From positions 1-64,000 of the IMG/VR virus record IMGVR_UViG_3300044699_000063: a stretch of 64,000 nucleotides of DNA; one strand, written 5' to 3'. The translations under genes were made by a program, and so were the position numbers. Origin of the DNA: a virus. Positions within the stretch are counted from its first letter, which is position 1. Every line of letters begins with the position of its first letter. The notes under the pieces were generated by a model, which was given only the letters and a program-made list of their open reading frames with translations, did not search any database and had not been told where the DNA came from. Positions 8,212 through 16,638 of the stretch are shown here, piece by piece.

Positions 8212-8435
8212 GCGCGCTGGTTCTCCACCTCGTCCAAGATGGCGATGAGTGGACCGGCTGGATCGACACGCCGGACGGACGAGTCGACTACCCCGCCCCT
8301 GGCTGGGCGGGCGAGAAGCTGACGCCCGGCACAATCATCGACCGCGCTGATCGCTGGGCCACACAGCGAGGGGTGCTGCTCGACCTCGACCTCATCACTT
8401 TCCTCGGGACTTCCCGCGAGGCGGTGGAGTCGTGA
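8208..8435 (+). CDS. Unknown protein, 75 aa
   Basis: ATGA overlap at 8208. Beta-rich start, ends SREAVES, the same C-terminal residues and nearly the same DNA as the gene just before it, which points to a duplicated gene-end segment. Confidence 0.55.
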   Translation: MSALVLHLVQDGDEWTGWIDTPDGRVDYPAPGWAGEKLTPGTIIDRADRWATQRGVLLDLDLITFLGTSREAVES

Positions 8436-8584
8436 GCTACGTCGCGATCGTCCTCGACCGTGACGGCAACGAAGTCCTCAGGCTCGGTCCCCGCGAAGGT
8501 GAAGACGCAGCCCAGCTGCTGCGTGAAGGCCTGCGGATGGACTACCCGGAACCCGACTACCACATCGAAGTGAAGGAGGTTTGA
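8432..8584 (+). CDS. Unknown protein, 50 aa
   Basis: GTG at 8432 (GTGA overlap). Small alpha/beta protein; its last codons (AAGGAGG) also form the ribosome binding site of the gene at 8586. Confidence 0.5.
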   Translation: MSYVAIVLDRDGNEVLRLGPREGEDAAQLLREGLRMDYPEPDYHIEVKEV

Positions 8585-8585
8585 C

Positions 8586-8894
8586 ATGAATATGAACGAC
8601 ACGCAGGACGTTTCGGTGGTCGACGCCGTCGTCGCTGCCCTGCTGGACCGAGGAGATTGGATGACCATCGAGAACTTGGCCTACCTCCACTCCCAGGAAG
8701 CCTGGGACTGTCACTTCGGCCCGTTGCTCGACGACCTGGAAGAACAACTCCGACCTCTCACAGCTCTGGAGCTGATCGACGAACTGCGCGGGCGCGCCGT
8801 CATCGACATCCCGGGGCCGAACGAATGGTTGTGCGTCGGCAGGGACGACCTCGACCGCATCCGTGACGCGATCCAACGGGAGGTGAAGTCATGA
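8586..8894 (+). CDS. Unknown protein, possible winged helix, 102 aa
   Basis: ATG at 8586 after a strong AAGGAGG. Helical, acidic (PLLDDLEEQLRPLTALELIDELRGRAVID), with spacing resembling a winged-helix domain, but no clear recognition helix. Ends in an ATGA overlap. Confidence 0.55.
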   Translation: MNMNDTQDVSVVDAVVAALLDRGDWMTIENLAYLHSQEAWDCHFGPLLDDLEEQLRPLTALELIDELRGRAVIDIPGPNEWLCVGRDDLDRIRDAIQREVKS

Positions 8895-9076
8895 CCAAGA
8901 AGGACTACGAACTGCTCGCCGCCGCGATGTATCGGGCGTGGGTCAGCGTCGAGAACGACTGCGCCCCGGCGGTGAGAATGACCAGCGAGATGCTGGCCGA
9001 TGCCCTGACCGGTGACAATCCCAACTTCGACAGGGGGCGATTCCTCGCAGCCTGTCAAGGGGTCAAGAAGAGGTAG
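8891..9076 (+). CDS. Unknown protein, 61 aa, last gene of first + operon
   Basis: ATG at 8891. Helical small protein (YELLAAAMYRAWVSVENDC). Its 3' end overlaps a convergent - strand membrane gene by 22 bases. Confidence 0.5.
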   Translation: MTKKDYELLAAAMYRAWVSVENDCAPAVRMTSEMLADALTGDNPNFDRGRFLAACQGVKKR

Positions 9077-9267
9077 CCGAGCGGGATGAATCCGACGGCG
9101 ATCCACGTCACCCCGTTCCAGACGTTGCGATTGACGAGTGAGACGATGCCGACTACCCACAGGGCGATCCACGCGACCATGAAGCACAGGTCGGCGGTGT
9201 CGGTGTTGGTGTTGAAGATGCCAGCTAGCACGACTGGGCTAGTACCCAGAAAGAAACCCGTTGACAC
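9055..9267 (-). CDS. Small membrane protein, 70 aa
   Basis: GTG at 9267 reading left. Two or three hydrophobic segments (around residues 5-19, 25-45 and 49-68). It is the only - strand gene in the first 17 kb and lies head-to-head with the promoter of the recombination operon. Could be a superinfection-exclusion or holin-like peptide; this is inferred from topology only. Confidence 0.45.
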   Translation of the reverse strand: MSTGFFLGTSPVVLAGIFNTNTDTADLCFMVAWIALWVVGIVSLVNRNVWNGVTWIAVGFIPLGYLFLTP

Positions 9268-9289
9268 ACGGCCTACGACCCTGTAACAT
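9261..9289 (+). promoter_or_regulatory. Sigma70-like promoter of the ERF/SSB operon
   Basis: TTGACA (9261-9266), 17 bases, TAACAT (9284-9289). Predicted RNA start is about 9296, leaving roughly 20 bases containing AAGGAG before the TTG start at 9317. The -35 box overlaps the start region of the divergent gene at 9267. Confidence 0.6.
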
Positions 9290-9316
9290 TATGGGAACGT
9301 GATCAAGGAGACTCAA

Positions 9317-10189
9317 TTGGCTGCTACACCTGCCCCGGCCCACATGGAGCCAGGGGAACCGACCAACGTCGTCGAGGCACTGGCCCGCGTCACCGCCCTC
9401 ATCGGGGGCGTGCCGAAGCTGAACACCAACCAGCGCGCTCGCCTCGGACTGTCCGCGCCGGACGAAGGGATTAAGTACGCCTACCGGTCGATCGACCAGC
9501 TGGCCTCGAAAGCCCAGGCTCTGTTCGGGGAGATGGGCGTCGTCATCGTGCCGACCGTGCTCGACCATGAGGCCACCCCGGTCCAGAAAGGATCGGGGAC
9601 CTCCTGGTACCGCCAGCTGGTGACCGTTCGATGGGACATCTACGGACCGGGCGGACTTGGAGATCAACTGAGCGCGATCACCGTGGGGCAAGGCGACGAC
9701 AACTCCGACAAGGGTATGAACAAGGCGATGACCGCCGCGTTCAAGAATCTGCTGCTGCGGATTCTGTGCATCGGTGATCCCGCCGACGAGACCGACAACC
9801 TCGACACGCGACCCGGCTCACCCCGCGTCCTCATACCCGACGACCTTCCCGAAGGTTCCCAAGAGGAATGGGATGAGGTCCGCGCCCTGCTGACGAAGCC
9901 CGCCTGGAAGAAGCGGGTGCAGGACTTCGGGCGCAGTCGGGGGATGACCAACTTCAACGAACCCGGTGATCTCACCGGCCTGCTCATCAGCGCTGCCCGC
10001 AACGTGCTTGCCGGGCGCGAACCTGACGAGCCTGAGATCGGACAGGCAGTACCCGCTCCTGAAGCGCCGACACCTGCCGAAAGTGCTCCGGCACCCTCTC
10101 CCTCTCTAGGGGTGCCGGAGCACGAACACACCTACAACAAGAGCGGCTCCTGCACCTTCGAAGGGTGCGACAAGGAAGAACCGTTCTAG
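9317..10189 (+). CDS. ERF-family single-strand annealing protein
   Basis: Promotes annealing of complementary single strands in phage recombination and replication. ERF family features: YAYRSIDQL followed by GVVIVPTV, and VGQGDDNSDKGMNKAMTAAF, the characteristic DKG-N-K-A block. The last 60 residues are a Pro/Ala linker and a short Cys/His tail (CTFEGCDKEEPF). I chose TTG at 9317 (AAGGAG six bases upstream) over GTG at 9299, which would be almost leaderless. SSB follows two genes later, the usual pairing. Confidence 0.85.
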   Translation: MAATPAPAHMEPGEPTNVVEALARVTALIGGVPKLNTNQRARLGLSAPDEGIKYAYRSIDQLASKAQALFGEMGVVIVPTVLDHEATPVQKGSGTSWYRQLVTVRWDIYGPGGLGDQLSAITVGQGDDNSDKGMNKAMTAAFKNLLLRILCIGDPADETDNLDTRPGSPRVLIPDDLPEGSQEEWDEVRALLTKPAWKKRVQDFGRSRGMTNFNEPGDLTGLLISAARNVLAGREPDEPEIGQAVPAPEAPTPAESAPAPSPSLGVPEHEHTYNKSGSCTFEGCDKEEPF

Positions 10190-10214
10190 ACCCTCCTGAA
10201 AGGAGCTACACATC

Positions 10215-10583
10215 ATGCCGACCATCTGGGAAGACCCTCCCGAGAAGTTCTCCTTCGTCAAGAAGGCGACCAAGTCCGCACGCCAGCGTCTGATCGAAGA
10301 CGTCATGGCCAACCCCGGCCGCTGGGCACGCTTCGGCGTGACCGACTCCCACTCCCGCGCTGGCGGTCTCGTGGCCGGACTCGGCAAGAAGGGGTTCGTC
10401 GTCGCCACTCGCCTGCTGGGTGACGGCCCGAACAAGGGCAAGGTGGGAGTCTGGATCAAGTACGACCCCGCCGAAGCCGAAGTCAAGCGCACGGCGTTCC
10501 AGGCCCGCAAGGCCGCACGCGCCAACGGCGAGGCCACCCCGACCACGGCCACCCCGGCTCAGCCGTACGCCTTCCAGTCATGA
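10215..10583 (+). CDS. Unknown protein of the recombination operon, 122 aa
   Basis: ATG after GAAAGGAG. Basic helical N-terminus with Gly-rich middle (GGLVAGLGKKGFVVATR) and an Ala/Thr/Pro tail. Position between ERF and SSB suggests a DNA-metabolism accessory. Ends in an ATGA overlap with SSB. Confidence 0.6.
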   Translation: MPTIWEDPPEKFSFVKKATKSARQRLIEDVMANPGRWARFGVTDSHSRAGGLVAGLGKKGFVVATRLLGDGPNKGKVGVWIKYDPAEAEVKRTAFQARKAARANGEATPTTATPAQPYAFQS

Positions 10584-10936
10584 GCATCACGGTCGTCGCT
10601 CAGTTCTCCGACGATCCCGAACTGCGGTACTCAGAAGGGGGAAGCCCCATCTGTTCCTTCCGCATCGGGGAGCGACGTCAGGAAGGCCGAGGCCAAGACG
10701 CCCTCGTCGAGTGGACCAACTACAACTGTGAAGCCCGCGGCGACCTGGCCGAGAACATCGGCGCATCCGCCGCGAAGGGTGACAGGTTCCTGTTCACCGG
10801 AGAGATGCGTATCCGGACCTGGGAGAACCAGGAAGGCAAGAAGCGAGAGAGCCTCTACTTCCTGGTCACCGACGCAGGTCCGGCCCTGCGCTTCGCCACC
10901 TGCGAAGTCACCAAGAACCCGAAGAAGCAGTCATGA
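10580..10936 (+). CDS. ssb: Single-stranded DNA-binding protein
   Basis: OB-fold SSB of 118 aa: N-terminal VVAQFSDDPELRYSEGG, a WTNYNCEARGDLAENI helix-strand unit, KGDRFLFTGEMRIRTWENQEGKKRES, and a C-terminal strand. It lacks the long acidic tail of cellular SSB, ending TKNPKKQS. Coats ssDNA during replication and works with ERF. Confidence 0.8.
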   Translation: MSITVVAQFSDDPELRYSEGGSPICSFRIGERRQEGRGQDALVEWTNYNCEARGDLAENIGASAAKGDRFLFTGEMRIRTWENQEGKKRESLYFLVTDAGPALRFATCEVTKNPKKQS

Positions 10937-11181
10937 ACCGCGTCGTCCTCGAAGGCGGCGAGGTCATTCTCAACGTCCACCCGAAGTACCGCTGCAAGGG
11001 GACGTGCTGCATCCACCGCCGCACCAACCACCACATGCGGTCGTTTCCTCAGCATTTCCGGGAAGACCGCGGATTCATGGAGCGCACCTGTCCGCATGGT
11101 GTCGGCCACCCCGATCCTGACGACCCGTTCGCTGACCCGATCCACGGATGCGACGGCTGTTGCGCTCCGAAGGGGACCTGA
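10933..11181 (+). CDS. Cys/His-rich small protein, 82 aa
   Basis: ATGA overlap. CKGTCC...HRRTNHH, CPHGVGH and CDGCC give a dense metal-binding composition. Likely zinc-binding; function unknown. TGATG overlap into the exonuclease. Confidence 0.55.
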   Translation: MNRVVLEGGEVILNVHPKYRCKGTCCIHRRTNHHMRSFPQHFREDRGFMERTCPHGVGHPDPDDPFADPIHGCDGCCAPKGT

Positions 11182-11840
11182 TGGACACCTACTTCTCTGT
11201 CGACGTCGAGACCACCCACAACGGCATCCCCGCTCGCGGAGTGCTGTTGACGTTCGGCGCATGGCCGATCCTGTGGCAGCCCGGCGCTGATCCTGTCATC
11301 GGTGAACCGTTCTACGCTCGCGTCGACCGGTCTGCGTGGCTGGGTCTGTTCGGCTGGTACGACAACAGGGCCACGAGCGACACCTACCGCTGGTGGGTGG
11401 ACCAAGACCCCGTCGTCGTCGACGAAGCATGGCGGGACCGCAGTCTGTTCCGCCTGTCCCCCAACGACGCCGCGCAGGAGTTCGTCAACTGGGTGAAGGC
11501 CCACACGCAGGGGGAGGCGTACTTCGTCGCCAACCCGGTGTCATTCGACAAGCCGTGGATCGACGACTTCCTCGACACCTCCGGGTTGGAGACCCCGTTC
11601 CACTACCGCTCGGTCTGCCTGCGCTCGATGCGCTTCGGATCGAACATCGCCAAAGGGTTCGGGGGGGCGCGCGACCACCACAAGCCGGTCCTGCCTCATC
11701 ACGCCCTGCATGACGCCTACGCCCAGGCGCTCGACTTCTGCGAGATGCTCGGCCCGGTTCAACGACAACACCCTGACGCGATCGAAGACCACTTCGACCA
11801 ACTCGACTGGCTGCGCGAGCAGCGTGAGAACGATGTCTGA
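11181..11840 (+). CDS. DnaQ-like 3'-5' exonuclease (RNase H fold)
   Basis: 219 aa from ATG at 11181. DEDD-type sites visible: D8/E10 in FSVDVETT (Exo I), the Asp in NPVSFDKPWIDDF (Exo II region), and HHALHDAYAQA (Exo III, with the His and Asp of the DEDDh class). Probably proofreading or end trimming beside ERF and SSB. Confidence 0.75.
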   Translation: MDTYFSVDVETTHNGIPARGVLLTFGAWPILWQPGADPVIGEPFYARVDRSAWLGLFGWYDNRATSDTYRWWVDQDPVVVDEAWRDRSLFRLSPNDAAQEFVNWVKAHTQGEAYFVANPVSFDKPWIDDFLDTSGLETPFHYRSVCLRSMRFGSNIAKGFGGARDHHKPVLPHHALHDAYAQALDFCEMLGPVQRQHPDAIEDHFDQLDWLREQRENDV

Positions 11841-12075
11841 CTTCTTCAAGCCCTTCGTCTGGCGCGTAGCGGAAGATGAACGCTGGATCGAAGCCGAGAC
11901 GAGCGATGTGTTCGTCAGGTTCCGTTGCCGCAAGGTCGGGACGTTCAAGAACTTCGACCTGTACGAGATGCCCGCCGACGGGATGGTGGTGTTCGCTGTC
12001 AACCAGGGCAACCTCGCAGACACCTACTTCGCGCCCAGCTTCGGTGCGCTCGCAACTCTGTTGGAGCAGCTGTGA
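11833..12075 (+). CDS. Unknown protein, 80 aa
   Basis: ATG at 11833 overlapping the exonuclease end. Beta-rich, Phe-rich protein (FKPFVWRVAEDERW); no domain recognised. Confidence 0.5.
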   Translation: MSDFFKPFVWRVAEDERWIEAETSDVFVRFRCRKVGTFKNFDLYEMPADGMVVFAVNQGNLADTYFAPSFGALATLLEQL

Positions 12076-12376
12076 GAAAGCCGCCCGCATCCTGGCAGCG
12101 GCTGATCGCCGTGTCCATGCAACTCGTCGACTCGCACGACCGCACGGCCTCAGTCGTCATCGAGACCGTCCCGCCGGAAACGGATTACCGCAAGGTGTTG
12201 TCCATCCAGAACGCCTGGCTGAACAAGTACCACCGGCGACAGCACGCGGGCTGATCCCGTTCCCGTATCGCATCCGCCGCCACCGCGCTGACGACGGCAG
12301 TTACATCATCGAAGCCGCACTCGACCTGAGCGGCCCCATCGAGGAAGCAATGGTGCTATGGCCGGACGAGATGTAA
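12072..12376 (+). CDS. Unknown protein, about 100 aa, with one frame break
   Basis: GTG at 12072 gives 60 residues to a stop at 12254. The next frame continues from about 12250 (IPFPYRIRRHRADDGSYIIEAALDL) to TAA at 12376 without a start of its own, so a single gene with a one-base break is likely. Two genes are possible. Confidence 0.45.
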
Positions 12377-12819
12377 CCCCGATCCAGACCCAGTTCGAAC
12401 GCGTCACCGACGCCCGCGACCTTCTCGATCAGATGCTCGCTGACTGTTCGACTGCGACCGAACTGATCGACGCCAGCACGAGTGCCGCAGAACTGCTGGA
12501 CCGGATGAAGATCGTGTCGAGCAGCATCGACGGCAAGCTGCGCGCACTCGCGGCCAGCGGGCCAGTGTCACCGAGACCGGGACGCTACGCCTGGGTGAAG
12601 AACCGAAGCGCAAGATGCGCCCACAGGGCAAGGTGCTCGTGCGGCGGCGTATCGCTGATCTAGCCAAGGCTCGCTCCCAGGGGAACTCTCCGAGGCGCTG
12701 ATCCTTGCCATCGAGCTGACCGAACGGGCGTACGCGTCACCGTCGACCAACCCGAAGTGGGGAGTCCTACAGGACTCGGCTTCCACTCCTGGGACGAGGT
12801 GCCGACACCGAAACGGTAG
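12358..12819 (+). CDS. Unknown helical protein, about 150 aa, three frame breaks
   Basis: ATG at 12358. The first 68 residues are helical (DARDLLDQMLADCSTATELIDAS). Coding sense then continues in other frames: VTETGTLRLGEEPKRK..., LSEALILAIELTERAY..., GLGFHSWDEVPTPKR and stop at 12819. The order and composition are consistent with one gene. Confidence 0.45.
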
Positions 12820-12855
12820 TCAAAGGGGCCGTGTTCGAACCAAGAAAGGAGGAAA

Positions 12856-13092
12856 GTGACATGGCAACAACGACGCCAGAAGCGTCGACGACAGACGTTG
12901 TGCTGGACCCTCGGTCTCTGCTCGTTCGCGCTCGTAACGGTCTTATGGCCCGGCCCCGGATTCCTGGCCCTCGGCGTCCTCCTCGTAGCCGATGTGAGCG
13001 GAGCGTTCTCGCGCTCCTCTTCGACGTCCAACCTCTCCTCGACAAGATCGAGGCGGACTCGGACCTCCAACGGTCGGCGATCTCGGGTGTGA
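12856..13092 (+). CDS. Small membrane protein (N-terminal half credible)
   Basis: GTG at 12856 with AAAGGAGG five bases upstream. A basic N-terminus is followed by about 35 hydrophobic residues (residues 16-50). After that the frame loses protein character, so the true stop is probably near 12998 and masked by an indel. An ATG at 12861 in another frame shares the RBS but gives low-complexity sequence. Confidence 0.4.
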   Translation: MTWQQRRQKRRRQTLCWTLGLCSFALVTVLWPGPGFLALGVLLVADVSGAFSRSSSTSNLSSTRSRRTRTSNGRRSRV

Positions 13093-13240
13093 CCCGACGG
13101 TCCTCGCTCGGTGGCGCAAGACGGGGATGAGGATCGAGATGGCTGAACAGTGGGCGGAACGCCTCGGCTTCTTCCCCTTCGAAATCTGGCCCGACTACCA
13201 CCTTCGCATCGACGCGATCTACCGAGAGGCAGTGAATGAT
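12995..13240 (+). CDS. Helix-turn-helix DNA-binding protein, frame-broken
   Basis: Two frames join to DKIEADSDLQRSAISGV followed by DPTVLARWRKTGMRIEMAEQ, then ERLGFFPFEIWPDY. This is the HTH style of actinophage regulators (a position for the turn at SGVDPTVLARW). The join needs one inserted base near 13089. Start and end are uncertain. It follows a membrane protein and precedes other small regulators. Confidence 0.45.
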
Positions 13241-13430
13241 GGCACGCACCGAGTCCAGAACGCCAACGACGCCGTGATCGTCGCGGCTGACGCGTGGTAC
13301 CAGTGGTACGCGGCCATCGCGTCGGTCGGACCCAGCGCGCAGCCGGACTCCTGGCTGGTTCTGAGGGATGCCGTCGAACGTCGACGGACTGCTGTCTCCC
13401 GCCAGAACCTCTCGGAACGTTCGGTGTACC
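13236..13430 (+). CDS. Small unknown protein, frame-broken
   Basis: Coding sense NANDAVIVAADAWYQWYAAIAS...PDSWLVLRDAVERR. A possible start is ATG at 13236 or 13239 with an early frame break. Helical with a conserved-looking AADAWYQW; function unknown. Confidence 0.35.
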
Positions 13431-13803
13431 TGCGCACCGACGCCACCGAGTCCGAACGGGACGCCGCCCGCCGGGCGATGATCTCGCGGCCGGATGGCGG
13501 CAGTGCATCTACAAGATCATCCAGGTCTACACCGCCAAGTACGGAGGCATCTCCGACCAAGGCCTCGAAGACTTCTGCACCGGACGACGCGGCACGACCC
13601 GCAACATGGAGGTGCGTGCGGCCGACGGCTCCCTCATCGTCCCCATCCTCATCCCTGACCGGCCAATCAAGCATCAGACGATCTCGTCGGCACGCAAGAG
13701 CCTGGTGGACGCCGGGCTGGTCGAGTGGAGCGGCGGCTACAACGTCGCAGCCGCGCAGCGCGGCAAGCACATGATCTGGAAGACGACGAGGTGGACGCCA
13801 TGA
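13421..13803 (+). CDS. Winged-helix-like protein, about 125 aa, one frame break
   Basis: Possible GTG at 13421; the frame changes near 13500, after which CIYKIIQVYTAKYGGISDQ, ...HQTISSARKSLVDAGLVEW and a basic end are read to TGA at 13803. The S-S-A-R-K-S-L-V-D-A-G-L-V motif is typical of a winged helix recognition helix and wing. Probably a regulator or replication accessory. Confidence 0.45.
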
Positions 13804-13982
13804 ACAACCAACAATTGAAGGGCTGCGTCGCGACACTCGACGTGCGCCTCTGGGCGTTGAAGCAGGCACTGGACGAGATGCCTCAGCGGACCCCCGACGT
13901 CGAGTTCCAGTTCGACCGCGTACGCCGCGGCTTCGAGAAGCTGGCTCGAACCGTCGAGGTTGTGACGTCGGAGCGACCATGA
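13800..13982 (+). CDS. Small helical protein, 60 aa
   Basis: ATGA overlap at 13800. Two helices (TLDVRLWALKQALDEM, DRVRRGFEKLARTVEVV); coiled-coil-like. Function unknown. Confidence 0.5.
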   Translation: MNNQQLKGCVATLDVRLWALKQALDEMPQRTPDVEFQFDRVRRGFEKLARTVEVVTSERP

Positions 13983-14233
13983 GCCTCGATGAACAAGACG
14001 CCGCCGACGTTGCAGAGATGGAAGTGACTGGCGAGAACGGCCCGTTTGTCGTCATCGTCACCTACCCTCCCGACTTCTCGACGAAGGCATGGGGTTCATT
14101 CGCCTCTGCACCGGAAGCAATCGAATGGGGCGAAGATCACTGTGGCACGCTCAACCGGATGTATTCGGCTGTCCACATCGCCACAGCCGCCAGCTACGCG
14201 CTCTACGCGTTGCGTGACCCCGAAGGACTTTGA
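13979..14233 (+). CDS. Unknown protein, 84 aa
   Basis: ATGA overlap. Alpha/beta, acidic N-terminus; no recognised domain. Ends in a TTGA overlap with the next gene. Confidence 0.5.
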   Translation: MSLDEQDAADVAEMEVTGENGPFVVIVTYPPDFSTKAWGSFASAPEAIEWGEDHCGTLNRMYSAVHIATAASYALYALRDPEGL

Positions 14234-14511
14234 CCCATGTCAGACAACAACCTCTACACATTCACCCCGAAGAAATGCACCGCTTCTCTGAACACGCTGC
14301 CCGAGGTGGGAAGTTCGTGATCATCGGCCGCGCCATCATGTCCGGCAGCACCCGAGCGTGCGGCCCGTACACCCTCGACGAAGCCTTCGACAATCTCGCT
14401 GAGATATCTACACGCCTCAGTCAGAGCGCCCCGGCACCGGACGGAACCGCCATCCTCTCCCACTTCATCTTCGAACTGATCCCGTTCGAAACCGACATGG
14501 AGGTCGTGTGA
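14230..14511 (+). CDS. Unknown protein, 93 aa
   Basis: TTG at 14230 overlaps the previous stop. ATG at 14237 in another frame (MSDNNLYTFTPKK) may be the real start if an indel lies near 14275. Main body: GGKFVIIGRAIMSGSTRACG, then an amphipathic helix. Function unknown. Confidence 0.45.
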   Translation: MTHVRQQPLHIHPEEMHRFSEHAARGGKFVIIGRAIMSGSTRACGPYTLDEAFDNLAEISTRLSQSAPAPDGTAILSHFIFELIPFETDMEVV

Positions 14512-14671
14512 TGAAGTGCGACGTCGGACCCTGTCGCCGCGAGGCCAGGTGTTCGTCACCTTCACCGCTTCCGGAGCAACCACCCCCTACTGCGACTGGC
14601 ACGCCTACGACCGCCAGGGCAATCTGCGGTGGTCTTCGGAGGCGGTGGCTGCAACGGAGCGCATCTCGTAA
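14511..14671 (+). CDS. Small Cys protein, about 53 aa, one frame break
   Basis: ATG in a TGATG overlap. Starts MKCDVGPCRREA; after a break near 14547 it reads TTPYCDWHAYDRQGNLRWSSE and stops at 14671, overlapping the next ATG (TAATG). The Cys/His pattern suggests a zinc site. Confidence 0.45.
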
Positions 14672-15095
14672 TGTCGAACGAACGGGAGTTCCAGAACGCT
14701 GTCGTTGAAGCCTTACAGCTTCACCTGTACCTAGTGAACCACAACCCGACGTCGGCCACGACAGCCGGGTTCCGCACGGTGCTCGACTATGACGCGCGGG
14801 GTTCTTCGACATCGTCGCCATGCGCCCGAGGCTCCTGTGATCGCCCTCGAACTGAAGGACGGTTCCAGACTGTCCTCAGATCAGAAGGACTGGCAGGAGC
14901 GGGGCGCGGGGATGGCAGGTACGCCTCCGTGCTCACGCCGCGTCAGATGCCAGCGTTCCTCGCTCACCTCGACGCGATCGACGAGCAGTATCCCGTCCCG
15001 CGAGGGTGGAAGGCCACCCTCACTTCCCGTTCGATGCGCCGCGGACTGAAGCGGCTCAACACCCAGGTCACCACCGGGGCCAAGAGCGCACCTGA
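14671..15095 (+). CDS. VRR-NUC domain nuclease, frame-broken
   Basis: VRR-NUC enzymes are PD-(D/E)XK nucleases acting on branched DNA. Pieces in order: EREFQNAVVEALQLHLYLV, TTAGFRTVLDYDARGFFDIVAMRP, then APVIALELKDGSRLSSDQKDW, where D-x13-E-L-K matches the catalytic core, and SVLTPRQMPAFLAHLD at the end. At least three one-base breaks lie between 14790 and 14920. Fits beside ERF, SSB and the DnaQ-like exonuclease as a junction nuclease. Confidence 0.6.
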
Positions 15096-15312
15096 TGCTC
15101 GCCCCACGCCCATCGGCTCTGCCGTCACCGTCCAACTCCGGGACCCAGGTGTTCATCCTGCGAGGCGTCAACACCGACAGGTCATACACGGTCTATGGGC
15201 CGATGGCCTGGACGGGGTGAAGTGGGTTCCCCACCCGAAGTCACGCAAGCGCGTCTGCTTCCGTTCGATTCCCGCCACGTCCGTCTTGAAACTTGCCAAG
15301 GAATCCAGTGAG
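15095..15312 (+). CDS. Unknown protein, frame-broken
   Basis: ATG in a TGATG overlap. Reads SGTQVFILRGVNTDRSYTVY then, after a break near 15218, GVKWVPHPKSRKRVCFRSIP and LKLAKES. Beta-rich small protein; function unknown. Confidence 0.35.
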
Positions 15313-15675
15313 CCGCGCCAAGATGGACCGAGAGGTCCGGGCAGAGGCATCTACGGGATCGCCTCTGGCGGGCTGCGGGAGATGGGGATGTGTTCCTCGT
15401 CGCCACCGAGACGAGCGCTCGTGAGCGGCTGACCAAGTTCTTCCACGAGTATCTCTACCCGACCTCCCCGGTCGGGACCCTGGTGCGTTGCGGCTACGTC
15501 GACGTGGACCAGGCGCGCACCCTGTTGGAGTCCGTCGCTGACCAGATGAATGGTTGGGCCGGGACTGTCCACGGCGAATGCCTCGACGTCTCCGTGACGG
15601 TCGAAGGTTCGCCACCCTGCGAGTCGGCATCTTCAAGTGCTGGTTCGGCCAGACCCAGCCATGCCAACCGGGCCG
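15309..15675 (+). CDS. Unknown protein, about 120 aa, frame-broken
   Basis: GTG at 15309 (MSRAKMDREVRAE), then a frame shift near 15355 to GDVFLVATETSARERLTKFF...GTLVRCGYVDVDQARTLLE and, after another near 15606, FATLRVGIFKCWFGQ. No domain recognised. Confidence 0.35.
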
Positions 15676-15972
15676 AACTCGTACTGGATTCCACCCCAAG
15701 TCCGCCTGCACCGCGGCGCAGAGCGCCAGCTGGACATTGCCGAGAGACGACGAAGCGATGAGACCCTGGAACGACTTCACGAAGCTGCGTCCGATCGAGT
15801 TCGCCGTGCCCACGCTCGCCGTTCACGACCTGCTGTCCTACCGACTTCGGAATGGACGACGAGTGGGCGATGGCCGCACGCGAATCGTTGCTCCACGAAC
15901 GGTCGTCGAAGAAGGTGGTCGACGTCGAACTCCATCTACACCCCGAGTCACTGTGGCGATGGGCCGCTGGCT
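15661..15972 (+). CDS. Unknown protein, about 100 aa, frame-broken
   Basis: ATG at 15661 (MPTGPNSYWIPP). Frames join AERQLDIAERRRSDE, NDFTKLRPIEFAVPTLAVH and MDDEWAMAARESLLHE...LHPESLWRWAAG, stop near 15972. Helical, charged; function unknown. Confidence 0.35.
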
Positions 15973-16252
15973 GAGGTCGCACTATCCGCGTCGCGACGCG
16001 CAGGACGCCCCGACCCGACGGCTCAACCGTGTCGGACAGAACGCACTGAACGCTGCTGCGAGCTGGCAACAGCACGCATGGGTTCAACGGCAAGGCGCTG
16101 CGCGGCTCACACGCCGACGTCCAGCTGCCCGCTGGACCGACGGGTTCTTCCTCGCTGCATTCAGCGGGGCACCCCGTTCGACCTGTCATCCTCGTCGCCG
16201 AAGTGGCGAGGGGGCAATGGGTCGATCACCCGATTCCGGATCGAGGAGGTCC
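15973..16252 (+). other. 280 bases with coding character but no intact frame
   Basis: Short stretches with protein-like composition appear in different frames (GFNGKALRGSHADVQLPAG; WTDGFFLAAFS; SPKWRGGNGSITRFRIEE). Consistent with one more small gene broken by several indels. I cannot define start or stop. Confidence 0.3.
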
Positions 16253-16437
16253 ATGGACGAAGTGAAAACCACAGACGCTGTTACCAACGGCGCTGGCGCC
16301 CAATGCCGGAGACGCAGACAACGCCAACAAACCTCCGCCGCCGTCGCCTCGCCACCCGCGCGCTGCGCTGGGTGCGCGAGAACCGACCCGACGTGATCGA
16401 ACTTCTAGAGCAAGAAATGAACGATGGACAAGACTGA
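16253..16437 (+). CDS. Small basic protein, about 60 aa, one frame break
   Basis: ATG at 16253 after GAGGAGG. MDEVKTTDAVTNGAGA then, after a break near 16300, PETQTTPTNLRRRRLATRAL and RENRPDVIELLEQEM. Helical basic C-terminus. Function unknown. Confidence 0.45.
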
Positions 16438-16638
16438 CGCTCTCGCCCGTAAGAGTCTGATCTCCCAACTCCGCGAGGCGGCGTGGGAGAGCCTGCCCCG
16501 GAAGAGGCGATCAAGGCGATCGAACTCGAAACCTCGACCGACTTCGAGCGCCTCATCACATGGCCGATTGACCCAGCGACACATCGACAAGGTTCTCTGG
16601 CACGGCCGCACGAAACTGAGCTGGCGTCGTCGCCATGA
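16424..16638 (+). CDS. Small unknown protein, about 70 aa, one frame break
   Basis: ATG at 16424. MDKTDALARKSLISQLREAA then in the next frame APEEAIKAIELETSTDFERL, stop at 16638 in an ATGA overlap. Helical. Confidence 0.4.

Noticed and set aside
13219-14061. 280-residue - strand ORF
   Set aside because: Antisense to several coupled + strand genes; Arg/Ser-rich shadow composition.
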